This document shows, piece by piece, positions 20,055-29,092 of a stretch of 29,092 bases of DNA. The position numbers and the translations under genes are program-made. Origin of the DNA: a virus. The stretch lies in the IMG/VR virus record IMGVR_UViG_3300021197_001321, positions 1 through 29,092 of that record; one strand, given 5' to 3'. Numbering within the stretch: position 1 is the stretch's first letter; each line of letters opens with the position of its first letter. The notes below the pieces were generated by a model. That model made no database searches, was not told the origin of the DNA, and saw only the letters and a list, made by a program, of their open reading frames with translations.

Positions 20055-21650
20055 ATGGCAGTAGAAGAACAAACCATTATCCAAAGGGAAGCCCCTGAGG
20101 TAGAAGCCCTTAAACTAGGTTTAATAAGAGCCGCTAAAGGGCTTGCTGAAACGGCCCCTGTTGGTGGGTTGCCTCAAACACAGTTCGCAGGGTATGACCC
20201 ATTCCAAGACCAAGCAAGGACAATGGCTAGTTCGGCTATTGGTTCTTTTGCTCCGTTTTTAACAGATGCTTTTGCAGGGAACCAACAAGCATCAAATATG
20301 TTAAGTGGTCAAGTTACAGATGCTTACAATAATGCACTAGCTAGTTATTCAGATGCAGATAGAGATGCTTTGTTAGGTACAGCAGGAACCCGTGTTGGTT
20401 CAGGAATCCTTAACCAAGCAAATGATAGAATAGGTATTATCAATGCTTTAAAGGCAGGGGACATAGATGTAGACACTGCTCAAGGTTTGTTAGGCACAGT
20501 TACAGGTAACGTCCGTAGAAATATATTTGGTGTTCCTGGAGGAGCATCTGGTGTATTAAGTGCTACAGACCAAGCAAAAGCAGCCCAAGAACTGGCTGTT
20601 ACAAAAGCTCGTGAAGCAGGAGATTATGGTAGAGCACAATCAGATGCTGCTATAGCAGCATTAGCAGGAACAGGGGGGGCGTTTGACCCTAGTGCAACAG
20701 TTTCTAAGTTTTTTAACCCATATGAAACAAATGTTGTAGATAGAAGTTTAGCTGATTTACAAAGAGCAAGCGATATTGCATCGTTGCAAGAAGATGCAAA
20801 TGCGGCACAAGCAGGAGCATTTGGTGGTTCCCGAGCAGGTATTGTACAAGCAGAACGCGATAGAAACTTGTTAGATGCTCAAGCAAGGATTGCTGCACAA
20901 CTCAGGCAACAGGGTTATGGGCAAGCTCTACAACAATCGCAACAAGCATTTGAAGCAGGGCAAGGCAGACAGCAACAATTAGCACAACTAACGGGACAGT
21001 TAGGGCAAGCAGGAGCAGGTACTCAATTAAATGCAGAACAACTAGCTCAACAGGGAGCATTAGGCACAGGGCAATTGCGATTGCAAGGTGGTGAGTTAGG
21101 TTTGAGTGCAGAACAATTAGCCGCAGAAAATGCAAGACAACGAGGTATTTTAGGTTTGCAAGGTGCTTCACAGGCTGGTTCTGGTTTTTCACAGGCAGGA
21201 GCATTAGCCGGAGATATGGCAAGGTTAGGTTTAAGCGAAGCAGAATTAAGAGCTAATGTTGGTTTGCAAGGAGCGCAACTTGGTTTGCAAGGAGCGCAAG
21301 GATTACAAAGTGTTGCTAATGATATAGGAGCGCAAGCCGCGCAACGTGCAGCTATGGGTGAGTTACAATCTGGGCTACAGTCAAATGATATTAGTATGAT
21401 GAACCAGTTGGGTGGACAACGATTCCAAACAGAGCAAGCAAAGCTAGATGCACAACAACAAGACCAGTTAGCTGAAGTATACGAGCCGTACCAACGATTA
21501 GGTTTTTACAGTGATATATTACGAGGCGCACCCACTACACAGATGAGTATATCTCAAGCTTCTTCCCCTAACCCTTCGTTACTTAACCAAATTGTCGGTG
21601 GCGCGACAAGTGCGGCAGGTATCGCAGGTGCATCAAACAAAATATTTTAG
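20055..21650 (+). CDS. Gln/Ala-rich helical presumed internal virion protein (531 aa)
   Basis: The N-terminus (PEVEALKLGLIRAAKGLAET, then FAGYDPFQDQARTMASSAIG) is a pattern I recall from marine phage internal proteins. Residues ~275-425 are an Ala/Gln/Gly-rich helical region with degenerate heptad-like units such as LAQQGALGTGQLRLQGGELG and VGLQGAQLGLQGAQGLQ. There are no cysteines that I can see and no catalytic motif. The gene begins 2 bases after the previous stop without a good ribosome-binding site, so coupled translation is likely. In T7-like phages, comparable Gln/Ala-rich helical proteins form the internal core extruded during infection. Confidence 0.65.
   Translation: MAVEEQTIIQREAPEVEALKLGLIRAAKGLAETAPVGGLPQTQFAGYDPFQDQARTMASSAIGSFAPFLTDAFAGNQQASNMLSGQVTDAYNNALASYSDADRDALLGTAGTRVGSGILNQANDRIGIINALKAGDIDVDTAQGLLGTVTGNVRRNIFGVPGGASGVLSATDQAKAAQELAVTKAREAGDYGRAQSDAAIAALAGTGGAFDPSATVSKFFNPYETNVVDRSLADLQRASDIASLQEDANAAQAGAFGGSRAGIVQAERDRNLLDAQARIAAQLRQQGYGQALQQSQQAFEAGQGRQQQLAQLTGQLGQAGAGTQLNAEQLAQQGALGTGQLRLQGGELGLSAEQLAAENARQRGILGLQGASQAGSGFSQAGALAGDMARLGLSEAELRANVGLQGAQLGLQGAQGLQSVANDIGAQAAQRAAMGELQSGLQSNDISMMNQLGGQRFQTEQAKLDAQQQDQLAEVYEPYQRLGFYSDILRGAPTTQMSISQASSPNPSLLNQIVGGATSAAGIAGASNKIF
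21261..21301 (+). repeat. Tandem 21-bp coding repeat (GLQGAQL)
   Basis: An 18-base unit, GGTTTGCAAGGAGCGCAA, is repeated perfectly at 21261-21278 and 21282-21299 (period 21), encoding GLQGAQL-GLQGAQG. It is the sharpest part of a longer degenerate Gln/Gly/Ala repeat and could mark slippage-driven length change. Confidence 0.8.
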
Positions 21651-21658
21651 GAGCGTTT

Positions 21659-23113
21659 ATGAACAACCCTTTAAATAGACCAATGTTCGCTAACGGTGGT
21701 TCGGTATACCTACCTCCTGCATTGCGATACATGGCATCAAATCCTGATGTATATAATGCTTCTATTGCAAACGCAACAGCTAGAGGACTTTCGGGGAAAA
21801 ATTATCAAGGCCAAATTGAACGTGATGCTGCTTTACATTATGCTTTCCATGGAAAAGGAGAAGGCAGAGATTATGGTGGGCGAACATTCCTTGGTGGTTT
21901 GTTAGAGCCAAGGTTAGGTGATACATTTGGTTTAAGCCCAGAGCGTAAAAAAGAGTTAGAAGACGAACGCGATGCTATTGCTAACCCACCATCAGACCTT
22001 CCTGCACCTCCTGCGGAAGGGTTAGTTCCACTTGTTCCTATAGTAGACGAAGACGGGGGATCAGGTGCAGGTATGGCAGAAGGTGGTATTGTTTCTTTAG
22101 CTGATGGCGGGGAAGTTAGTGAAGTTTATGAAACAAGCCCTGTTGTCCAAGGATACTTGCAAGCAAACTCTGATGTTTTAGACCATGCTGTTCGTGTTGC
22201 AAACGCCCAAGAAGTAGGTCCTGGAAAAGATTTTCAAAGAATAGTAGAAAATGCGGCTAGAGAACATTGGAATGAATACGGCAAAAACGAAGGCCGAAGT
22301 ATATCAGGGTATGGTGATGAAGGTGCTTCTTTAATGACAACCGATAGCGAAAGGGTGATTATAAGACCTTTTTCAGAAAACGAGGGTATTTCCTCTGTTT
22401 CTATTGACCCACGGATGCTTGCTTTTGCAAATATATTAGCAAATACTCGTGATATGACTGATCCAGGAACTGAGGGTGGTTTGAGAGCAGAGTTCAATAC
22501 TGGTGCAAATACTGTTTCTGATATAGGAAGGTATACTCGCGACATTAGTGTGCCTTTGTATAAAAGATTGATAGATGCTCAGTATGGTGATACTAACGAA
22601 GACATGGTTCCTGGAAGAGTTTCTGATATAATTAATTATGCGTTTAGACCAAACAGTAGTGGTGATACTATGTTTTCAGTATCTGGAGGAATGGAAGGAT
22701 TATTAGGGGCATATGACCAATTAGGTATAACAGGGCAGGGCGATACTTATGCAGACAGACAGGCAAAAGGTATAATGGAATTAGCAACACCAATAACTGA
22801 TAATTCTTCTGCAAATATGGATGGAACTGGTGGTGCGGATCAAATTAGTTTAGGTGGTCCAGATGGGTATGGTTATTCCGGCCCATTAGCAATGCAAAAT
22901 TTAATGGGAGATGTTCCTGGAATGATGCAACAAATGGCTTCTGTTCCTACGGTAAATCCAGTAGGATTACTTAATACTTTTACAAGAATGGTTGATGGTA
23001 CGATTACCCAAAACCCATTTGATCAGGGTGAGTATGGCTCTGCCAATGATATTGGTTTAGGACCACAGTTTGGTGACTCCTTCCAAAACACTGATGTTAG
23101 TTTAGAAGATTAG
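21659..23113 (+). CDS. Presumed virion protein with two NPDV...EGR repeats and GG-x-V linkers (484 aa)
   Basis: It begins MNNPLNRPMFANGGSVYLPP. Two ~48-residue repeats are visible: MASNPDVYNASIANATARGL...ALHYAFHGKGEGR (about 25-70) and LQANSDVLDHAVRVAN...AREHWNEYGKNEGR (about 167-213). They resemble the YLxxNPDVxxA...A--HY--YG--EGR units found in bacterial surface and extracellular proteins. Between them are an acidic/Pro-rich linker and short AEGGIVSLADGGEV turns. The C-terminal half is Gly/Met-rich without recognisable domains. AGGAG at 21650-21654 is the ribosome-binding site. It sits among the internal-protein genes, so a capsid-lumen or tail role is inferred; the adhesin-like repeats leave host-surface contact open. 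Confidence 0.6.
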   Translation: MNNPLNRPMFANGGSVYLPPALRYMASNPDVYNASIANATARGLSGKNYQGQIERDAALHYAFHGKGEGRDYGGRTFLGGLLEPRLGDTFGLSPERKKELEDERDAIANPPSDLPAPPAEGLVPLVPIVDEDGGSGAGMAEGGIVSLADGGEVSEVYETSPVVQGYLQANSDVLDHAVRVANAQEVGPGKDFQRIVENAAREHWNEYGKNEGRSISGYGDEGASLMTTDSERVIIRPFSENEGISSVSIDPRMLAFANILANTRDMTDPGTEGGLRAEFNTGANTVSDIGRYTRDISVPLYKRLIDAQYGDTNEDMVPGRVSDIINYAFRPNSSGDTMFSVSGGMEGLLGAYDQLGITGQGDTYADRQAKGIMELATPITDNSSANMDGTGGADQISLGGPDGYGYSGPLAMQNLMGDVPGMMQQMASVPTVNPVGLLNTFTRMVDGTITQNPFDQGEYGSANDIGLGPQFGDSFQNTDVSLED

Positions 23114-23131
23114 TAAAGGCGGTAAGTTAAT

Positions 23132-25882
23132 ATGATAGATAAAATGATGCCTCAGAATATGATGCAACCAATGACCCCTGTTTCTGAAAATTCAGGTATT
23201 GCTTCAGGTATGATGCCCCAAGCTCCTGCACCTGCCCCTGAAGGGATGCAAGCCATGCAACAAATGGCAGGGCAAATGGAACAAGTGTATCGTGGTTTAG
23301 ATAGCGCGGAAGATATAGAAGATGTTATTAATGCAATGCGAGGTAACGACTTACCATTGTCAGAGCGATATAGTGAGTTGGCTGAGTTAGTTGGCCCTGC
23401 TGATGCAAAGAAAACACCTGAGTCAGTTTTAACTGTATTGCAACCTGTATTCCAAACATTAGAAACTGTTCCTGATGGTGGTATTGCAGAAGCCCCGATG
23501 GGGGGTGTGGAAGGATCCGAGGGAAATTTTAGTCAGCCCTCTGCCACAGAACCTTCTGATCAGGCAGAGGCTGTCCTAGCGATGTCTCGTGGGGAAATGC
23601 CAGTGAAAGCGGCTACTGGTTTTTCTAGTGATATTCCACAAATGAGATTTAACGAAAACAATCCATATCTTAGAGGAGGCAGACCTACTCCTCAAGCAGT
23701 GCGAGAAGTTTCAAGCATATTAGCAAACAACCCACTTCCTTCTGTTTCACAAAGAATTGATAACCCACCAAACCGCCCTATTCCTAGTTTGATGAATACG
23801 ACTTTTGAAAACAATATTTTTAGAGGAGGATTAACTGCTCCTGAAACCGCAGAAGTAGACATGAAAACTGTTGAAGCAAATGCACCGAGGTTTAGCGCAT
23901 TATTCAACCCCCCTGATCCTTATGTTGGAGAAACAGACTTCACTACGTTATTTGAATCAAGAAAAGAGTTGTTGTCAGACTTATTACCAAAAACAAGAAC
24001 CCCAGAAGATATACTCAAAGCGCGTAAAGATTTTATGGGAGATGTTGATAAAGATGATTATGAAGCTCAAGCGTACACTGCATTAGCTAAAGCAGGAGCT
24101 AAAATTGCAGGTGGTACAGGTAGTTTGTTAGAAGCGATAACGGATTCTATGGGTACTTTTGCAGGAGATTTAGGACAAATTGCTTCTCAAAAATCTAAAC
24201 AGGTAAGAGGAGAAAGAGGTTCTGCTTTTGATATTGCTGAAAAAGAAAAGCTCAGTAGGCAGAGCGCATTTTTGGACGTTGCGACGCAAGCTGTAAAAGA
24301 TGCAGGAGCTAATGAACTAGCGTTGGGTAAAATTAAAAGCGAAATAGATCAAAAACAGAAGGCATACGGATTAGATGCTGCGTTAAAAGTAGAGCAAGGA
24401 AAAGTAGCTAACGAAAATGCTCTTCTGGCGGCTAGCTTTAAAATTGCTGCAAGACAGGCAGGGGAAACTCCTTTACAATATTTTAAAATAAATGAAAAAG
24501 GCGAAACTGAATATTTAGATCTTTATCAAACAGGGAAAACACCTTTTTATTATCTTGACAACAAAAAAGTAGATGGGTTTCCTCCAGAAGATTGGACAAG
24601 ACTAACATCAGAAAACAAAGCATCTCTTGCAGGTTCAGGTAAACTATTTTCTAAAAAGGCTACTCCTAAAACGTTTACTATTTTTAATCAAAACGGACAA
24701 CCTAGAGAAGTAAATGGGTTTTTTGATTCAGGGTCAGGTACTTATGGGTACAGAACAGGAGCAGGAATAGTATTGTTAGATCCTGCAGACGGTAATTGGA
24801 TGTTAGGTAAAATAGGAAATAATGTTCAATTATCAGGTGACCCTGAAGGAAATGAATATTTAACAACAACTTTTCCAAACGGGAAAAAGGTCAAAACTAT
24901 CTATAAAATTGACGGGCAATATGCTCGCACAGGTAATGCTTACCAAGCAAGTTTAGACCCTAACGACCCCAACTCTCCTTACAAAGTTACAATTAAAGAA
25001 ACGGATGTAGGTGGGGGGCTTGCTCCTGAAGTAACTAAAACGGAAAGAACTGTTACAGGAAATGCGTTTTTGAAAACAGTTCCTCCTTCTGGAATAACGA
25101 GACAAATGTTATCAAAAGAAGCAATACAAGACGAAGTTAAGAACATTGAAACAGGAGTAGCAGCATTAAGAAGTATAGAGTCGTTTACACAAAACTTTAA
25201 TTTAGGAAATGTTACAGGTTTTTCAGGTTCGTTAAAAACAATTTTAACAGGTAACCTTGCTCAGTTTTTAACAGATGATATGGTAGAATCTATTGTAGCA
25301 GCATGGGATGGAGGTAAATCTCAACAAGCAAAATCAATTTTGCAATTAGCTGAACGCTTGCAACAATCCGCATTTATTTTAAATACTAGATATGCTACAA
25401 CAGAACAAGAATTTTTAAGGCAAAATATAACAGTTAATGCCACTGAGTTTTTCAAAGACCCTAGAGCAGCTCTTATTAAAATGTCTGAAAACGCTAGGTT
25501 TATTCAAAATGGATTATATGACAAAAGACATAGGTTAGATCCAGAGAATAATCCTTCTGTTAGGATAGATCCAATACCACAAGGTACTAAAGCAGACCCA
25601 TATGTGTTTATGGATACAACAGGGGAAAAACAAAATGCTTATAGACAATATGATTATTTAAATAGTTTAGCTAAAAGAGGTGTTAACTTAAATGGTCAAC
25701 ACTTAAAAATCAGCAGATTTAATGCTAAAGAGTTAGGGTTCCAACCAAAGGTTTGGAGTAGGAAAGATAGAAACGATGATGCAACAATGAAAAATGATTT
25801 TATTGTTGTTCCCTTAAAAACGATTAATAATAAAGTAGAAGCTGAAATAAAGAAAAAAGGTAGGGGGCAAGGGGGCAGATAA
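23132..25882 (+). CDS. Very large presumed internal virion protein (916 aa)
   Basis: Met/Pro/Gln-rich residues 1-50 (MMPQAPAPAPEGMQAMQQMA) precede a small helical domain, VYRGLDSAEDIEDVINAMRG, then LSERYSELAELVGPADAKKT and PESVLTVLQPVF (52-107), a block I recall from marine phage internal proteins. A low-complexity linker leads to long helical regions (ILKARKDFMGDVDKDDYEAQ; LLEAITDSMGTFAGDLGQIA). A beta-containing middle follows (YGYRTGAGIVLLDPADGNWM), then a helical C-terminal part ending in a basic tail, KKKGRGQGGR. There are no membrane helices apart from short Ala/Gly runs. The stop overlaps the next start (TAATG at 25880-25884). An ejected core protein is the likely role, inferred from size, position and composition. 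Confidence 0.65.
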   Translation: MIDKMMPQNMMQPMTPVSENSGIASGMMPQAPAPAPEGMQAMQQMAGQMEQVYRGLDSAEDIEDVINAMRGNDLPLSERYSELAELVGPADAKKTPESVLTVLQPVFQTLETVPDGGIAEAPMGGVEGSEGNFSQPSATEPSDQAEAVLAMSRGEMPVKAATGFSSDIPQMRFNENNPYLRGGRPTPQAVREVSSILANNPLPSVSQRIDNPPNRPIPSLMNTTFENNIFRGGLTAPETAEVDMKTVEANAPRFSALFNPPDPYVGETDFTTLFESRKELLSDLLPKTRTPEDILKARKDFMGDVDKDDYEAQAYTALAKAGAKIAGGTGSLLEAITDSMGTFAGDLGQIASQKSKQVRGERGSAFDIAEKEKLSRQSAFLDVATQAVKDAGANELALGKIKSEIDQKQKAYGLDAALKVEQGKVANENALLAASFKIAARQAGETPLQYFKINEKGETEYLDLYQTGKTPFYYLDNKKVDGFPPEDWTRLTSENKASLAGSGKLFSKKATPKTFTIFNQNGQPREVNGFFDSGSGTYGYRTGAGIVLLDPADGNWMLGKIGNNVQLSGDPEGNEYLTTTFPNGKKVKTIYKIDGQYARTGNAYQASLDPNDPNSPYKVTIKETDVGGGLAPEVTKTERTVTGNAFLKTVPPSGITRQMLSKEAIQDEVKNIETGVAALRSIESFTQNFNLGNVTGFSGSLKTILTGNLAQFLTDDMVESIVAAWDGGKSQQAKSILQLAERLQQSAFILNTRYATTEQEFLRQNITVNATEFFKDPRAALIKMSENARFIQNGLYDKRHRLDPENNPSVRIDPIPQGTKADPYVFMDTTGEKQNAYRQYDYLNSLAKRGVNLNGQHLKISRFNAKELGFQPKVWSRKDRNDDATMKNDFIVVPLKTINNKVEAEIKKKGRGQGGR

Positions 25883-28800
25883 TGGTATTAGAACTTACTC
25901 CTGAATTAGCGGAAAAACTTCAACAAGAAGCTGTTCCTGAAATGCCTTCTTCAATAGAATTGCAAATGAAAGGCATGAGTGGTCTTAATGAAGAATCGGA
26001 AAATTTTTCATTAGGTTTTGACCAAGATGCTATTGCACAATCTGCTCGTGTTACAGGTTTAGGTGATGGTGCAGAGGCTGTATTTGGCGATACTATTTTA
26101 ACAACAGCGATAACAGGATTTAATAGAGGGTTAGGTAATTTAATTGACCCTGTCATATACAATGGTGCTGTTGCACTTAGGAAAATAGGAGAAGCAACAG
26201 GGAACCCTATGTTAGCAAACATAAAACCAGAAAGGAATGCTTTTGCTAGAGTATTCGCAAGTGGTGATTTTGAAACACAAAATATAATGAGTAATGTATT
26301 AGGTATACCAATAAATTATGGTGAAGGTGCTGATATTGGTGTAACGCCAGAAGAAGGTTTAGCAAGCGAGTTTGCATATGGGGCAGGTAAATTTATTGGA
26401 GAAGGAGCTCCCATAGCAGGGGGAACACAACTTGCCGCTAATTTGGCTACAAAAGGAATAGGTCCATATGGGGCAAATGTATTAGGTCCTAAAATTGCAC
26501 CTGCTACTGCTCCTTCCACATATCAAGCCCCAATACAAGGAGCTCCTGTAGCAGGGCCTACGAGAGTAGTTAGTGAATCTTCTAAAGCGTTACAAGGGCC
26601 ATCTGCATTTACGCAAGGAGTAGGAACACCTTTACAAAAAGCAAAACAATTTATTGATGAAACTATCACTCCTGGACAAACAACAACTAATGTTGTAGAC
26701 GATATAATAAGAACTCAGGCAACTAATCCTGGACAAATGGCTGCTTTAGAAACAGGCATTAGTGGATTAGCAGGTGGTGTTACAGAATCAACAGACAGTC
26801 CTACACTAGGTATTTTATCTGCTTTTGCTCCGGCTGCTCTCCCTGCTATTGTTGGTAAGTTACCTTCGGTCACCGCTTTTAAATGGATAAAAGGTCTTGC
26901 AACGAGTGACATTAAAGATGTTGCTTTAGGAACAAAAAGTGCTGTTGAAGGCCAAGAAGGTGCGTTCCTAAAAAACAAAGCACAAAAAATGATTCAAGAT
27001 CAATTGAAGTTAGAACCTGAAAAAGCTAAAGCGGCTGCTGATCGTTTTGAAGAAATAGTAGCTAAAATACCTGAACTACGAGGTATGGCTCCTGGACAAG
27101 TGTTTAATAACCAAGCTCTAATAAAAACATTTGATGAAGCATTAGAAACTACCCCTAACGATCAAATACCTGCAATGAATGCTTTGTTAGATGGTTTCAT
27201 TAGTGGGGCTACGAAATTTAAAAGCACAATAGGTATAGAAGGTGCCGATACAGGAGTAACAGGAAATAACCTGTTAATTTTAGATAATGCTAGAAAAACA
27301 TTTGATTTAAGTGTAGAACAGCAAGCTAAAGAAATAACAGCAGCAGATGATTTTTTACAACAACAGGGTTCTCAAATTGCAAGAGAAGGTAGTGTGCGAC
27401 AAACAGATAGAGAAAAATTTCAAGCAGGTTTAAATAAAAGAGTAGAAGACGCTAAAGAAGCAGTAGATAAAGAAAAGGTAAGATTAGGCATTGTAAAAGA
27501 AAAAAGACCAATAAAACAAGCGACAGGTAAACGTGAAAAAACATTAGTTAAAGCAGATGATTTAGTTGAATCTGAAGCTGTATTAGCTTTACAAAAAAGA
27601 GTTTTGAATGAAATTGTACCCGCAGCAGGAGTTGAATCAGCTGGATTTAAAAAACTTCCTCCTAGTATAAGAGATTTAGTAGAATGGGATTCAAGTAAAC
27701 CGTATAGTTTCCGAGATTGGTTGTTAGCAAGGGAAGAGGTAAGTGCTGCTATAAGCAAAGGCTCTGCGTTTGGTAGCCCTGAAGTTCCTACGTTAATGCA
27801 GTATAGAGATATGCTTGATGATTTTTCTGTAGGAGCGTTTAAAAATCTTGGGCCTAAGTATAGAGAATTTATAGATTTTGCAAAAAAGACATTATACGAC
27901 CCTTTTGAACGTTCTTTAATTATGGGTGTTGCTGCAAAAGACAAAACGGTAGATCGTTATTTAACACAAGGAGAGCAAATAACTAAAACGTTTTTAAAAA
28001 ATGAACCTGAAGTATTAAGAAGGTTTGTAGAAACAGTAACTAATGAAGCTCCTGAAGTAAATGATTTGAAAAATGTTTTGTTAGATTCTTTGTATGATAA
28101 AGCGTACAAAGTAGACAAAGGAGCTTGGGATGAAACAGCCCTGAACAAATGGATGGGCGATAACAGAAATTATTTAGAACTTCTTCCTGGACGAGATGGA
28201 AAAACTTTTTTAGACGAACTAACAGACACACAAGCGTTGCTTCAAAAATCTTTGCAACGTAGGAAAACAGCTACAGACCGTAAAAAAGAAATAGAAGGAA
28301 CATTACTGGGTAGGTTTTTGCAAGCGCAAACAAAAAAAGGCACTTTAGAACCAGAAGAAGATTTTCTTACACAATTAGTTACGAAGCCCACAAAAGAAGG
28401 TGGGGAACGTACTATGTTAAAAACTAGGAAAGATTTTTTAGATTCAGATGAAGCAAAAGCAATGGGTGAAACAAACGCAGAAAATGTTTTTAGAAGAACT
28501 ATTTTTGAAAAGTTAGACCAAGAGCAAAAAATTATGAATGATCCTGCGGCATTCAAAGTATGGCTACAAGAAGACAAAAATACTCAGTTGTTAAAAGACG
28601 CAGGGTTTTCTGAAACACACATGAAAGACCTGTACTTGTTAGCTGATGCTTCAGAACGAATAAACACAATCCCTCGTTTAGAATTAGAAGCATTAGGTGC
28701 TGAAGGAACAATCAAAAAAATTGCAACAGCTCTCGGTACTTCTACTGCGGCTGTTTCTACAAGGGTGCTTGCCGTTAAAGAAAACAGGATATCACCTAGA

Positions 28801-29092
28801 ACAGCGTTTATATATTTAGCGAGTAGAGCTATAGGAGCGCAAAACGAAATACGAATGAATGCGTTAATGCGTGAAGCAATAACAGATCCACAGTTAGCTA
28901 AAATGCTTACAACAGAGCTACCTGAAACAAATCCTCTAGGCCGTATTCCAGGACCTATAATTAGAAAGGTAAATAACTATTTAGTAGGGTCAGGCGTAGA
29001 AGCAGGGGAGGAAATAAAAGAAGAAATGAACAGAGGTCGCCCTCTTATTACATTGCCTGAACAACGGTTTGATGTAGACCCTAACAGTGGGG
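25882..29092 (+). CDS. Giant presumed internal virion protein, 3' truncated by the window (>1070 aa)
   Basis: From the ATG at 25882, overlapping the previous stop, I read an uninterrupted frame to the last base, about 1070 codons. The N-terminal ~330 residues are Gly/Ala-rich with hydrophobic patches (GILSAFAPAALPAIVGKL near 312-329). The rest is charged and helical, with coiled-coil-like stretches (KRVEDAKEAVDKEKVRL; LQKSLQRRKTATDRKKEIEG). Late segments include TALGTSTAAVSTRVLAVKEN and an AFIYLASRAIGAQNEIRMNA helix. No polymerase, transglycosylase or protease signature was recognised. It resembles the largest core/ejection proteins of podoviruses in size and position. Because the 3' end is missing, a catalytic C-terminal domain cannot be excluded. 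Confidence 0.75.
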   Translation, partial: MVLELTPELAEKLQQEAVPEMPSSIELQMKGMSGLNEESENFSLGFDQDAIAQSARVTGLGDGAEAVFGDTILTTAITGFNRGLGNLIDPVIYNGAVALRKIGEATGNPMLANIKPERNAFARVFASGDFETQNIMSNVLGIPINYGEGADIGVTPEEGLASEFAYGAGKFIGEGAPIAGGTQLAANLATKGIGPYGANVLGPKIAPATAPSTYQAPIQGAPVAGPTRVVSESSKALQGPSAFTQGVGTPLQKAKQFIDETITPGQTTTNVVDDIIRTQATNPGQMAALETGISGLAGGVTESTDSPTLGILSAFAPAALPAIVGKLPSVTAFKWIKGLATSDIKDVALGTKSAVEGQEGAFLKNKAQKMIQDQLKLEPEKAKAAADRFEEIVAKIPELRGMAPGQVFNNQALIKTFDEALETTPNDQIPAMNALLDGFISGATKFKSTIGIEGADTGVTGNNLLILDNARKTFDLSVEQQAKEITAADDFLQQQGSQIAREGSVRQTDREKFQAGLNKRVEDAKEAVDKEKVRLGIVKEKRPIKQATGKREKTLVKADDLVESEAVLALQKRVLNEIVPAAGVESAGFKKLPPSIRDLVEWDSSKPYSFRDWLLAREEVSAAISKGSAFGSPEVPTLMQYRDMLDDFSVGAFKNLGPKYREFIDFAKKTLYDPFERSLIMGVAAKDKTVDRYLTQGEQITKTFLKNEPEVLRRFVETVTNEAPEVNDLKNVLLDSLYDKAYKVDKGAWDETALNKWMGDNRNYLELLPGRDGKTFLDELTDTQALLQKSLQRRKTATDRKKEIEGTLLGRFLQAQTKKGTLEPEEDFLTQLVTKPTKEGGERTMLKTRKDFLDSDEAKAMGETNAENVFRRTIFEKLDQEQKIMNDPAAFKVWLQEDKNTQLLKDAGFSETHMKDLYLLADASERINTIPRLELEALGAEGTIKKIATALGTSTAAVSTRVLAVKENRISPRTAFIYLASRAIGAQNEIRMNALMREAITDPQLAKMLTTELPETNPLGRIPGPIIRKVNNYLVGSGVEAGEEIKEEMNRGRPLITLPEQRFDVDPNSG

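Noticed and set aside
27420-28577. Several minus-strand open frames of 60-174 codons
   Set aside because: They lie entirely opposite the long + strand frame from 25882, have serine/phenylalanine/leucine-rich compositions typical of antisense to AT-rich genes, and no ribosome-binding sites or motifs.
1-29092. Integrase, attachment sites, insertion sequences or defence genes
   Set aside because: No tyrosine or serine recombinase, transposase, terminal inverted repeats or toxin-antitoxin pair was recognised on either strand.

Overview
This window looks like the virion-morphogenesis block of a tailed bacteriophage. It is AT-rich, tightly packed, and every supported gene lies on the + strand, many joined by ATGA or TAATG stop/start overlaps. 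The genes found are a GTA-type holin, an M15 endolysin, a GroES-like co-chaperonin, a scaffold-like protein, a Mu gpT-like major capsid protein, P22/SU10-style connector (adaptor) and nozzle proteins, several fibre-like proteins and a run of very large presumed internal virion proteins. I see no sheath, tail-tube or classical tape-measure gene. This fits a short-tailed (podovirus-like) phage. The protein families resemble those of uncultured marine phages, so a low-GC marine bacterium is the likely host; that is an inference from family recognition, not a database result. Terminase, portal and replication genes would lie outside the window.

Layout. 1-1574: the 3' end of an unrecognised gene, then a lysis-like group (EF-hand-tagged membrane protein, 3-TM holin, M15 peptidase, small protein). 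1564-5010: capsid assembly (GroES-like co-chaperonin, scaffold-like protein, a conserved small protein, a decoration-like protein, major capsid protein), closed by two tandem rho-independent terminators at 5015-5079. 5081-5146: a leader with a perfect 8-bp hairpin. 5147-6855: two small surface-type proteins, then four very small genes, three strongly basic and one membrane-anchored; the 52-aa gene at 6213-6371 is easily missed. 6866-9211: neck/connector genes, including two adaptors that both carry the same inserted GETITGGTSGAT repeat module. 9213-14583: fibre-type proteins ending in three consecutive paralogues, each with exactly six kelch-like 'DFGDL' repeats. 14594-18260: a coiled-coil protein, a stand-alone ParB-like domain, a small conserved protein, the nozzle-like protein and another small protein. 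18358-29092: five large Ala/Gly/Gln-rich proteins, probably the ejected core; the last (25882 onward) is still open at the window end after about 1070 codons.

How the parts fit: the co-chaperonin and scaffold would help fold and assemble the capsid protein. The terminators probably set the stoichiometry between capsid and downstream genes. The adaptors and nozzle form the short tail that docks the fibres, and the internal proteins exit with the DNA. The most unusual features are the triplicated six-repeat receptor-binding-like proteins, the shared insert in two connectors, the EF-hand loop on a lysis-region membrane protein, and an in-frame internal start inside a lysine-rich repeat protein. 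No tRNA, CRISPR array, integrase or insertion sequence was seen, and no gene-free stretch exceeds 136 bases.
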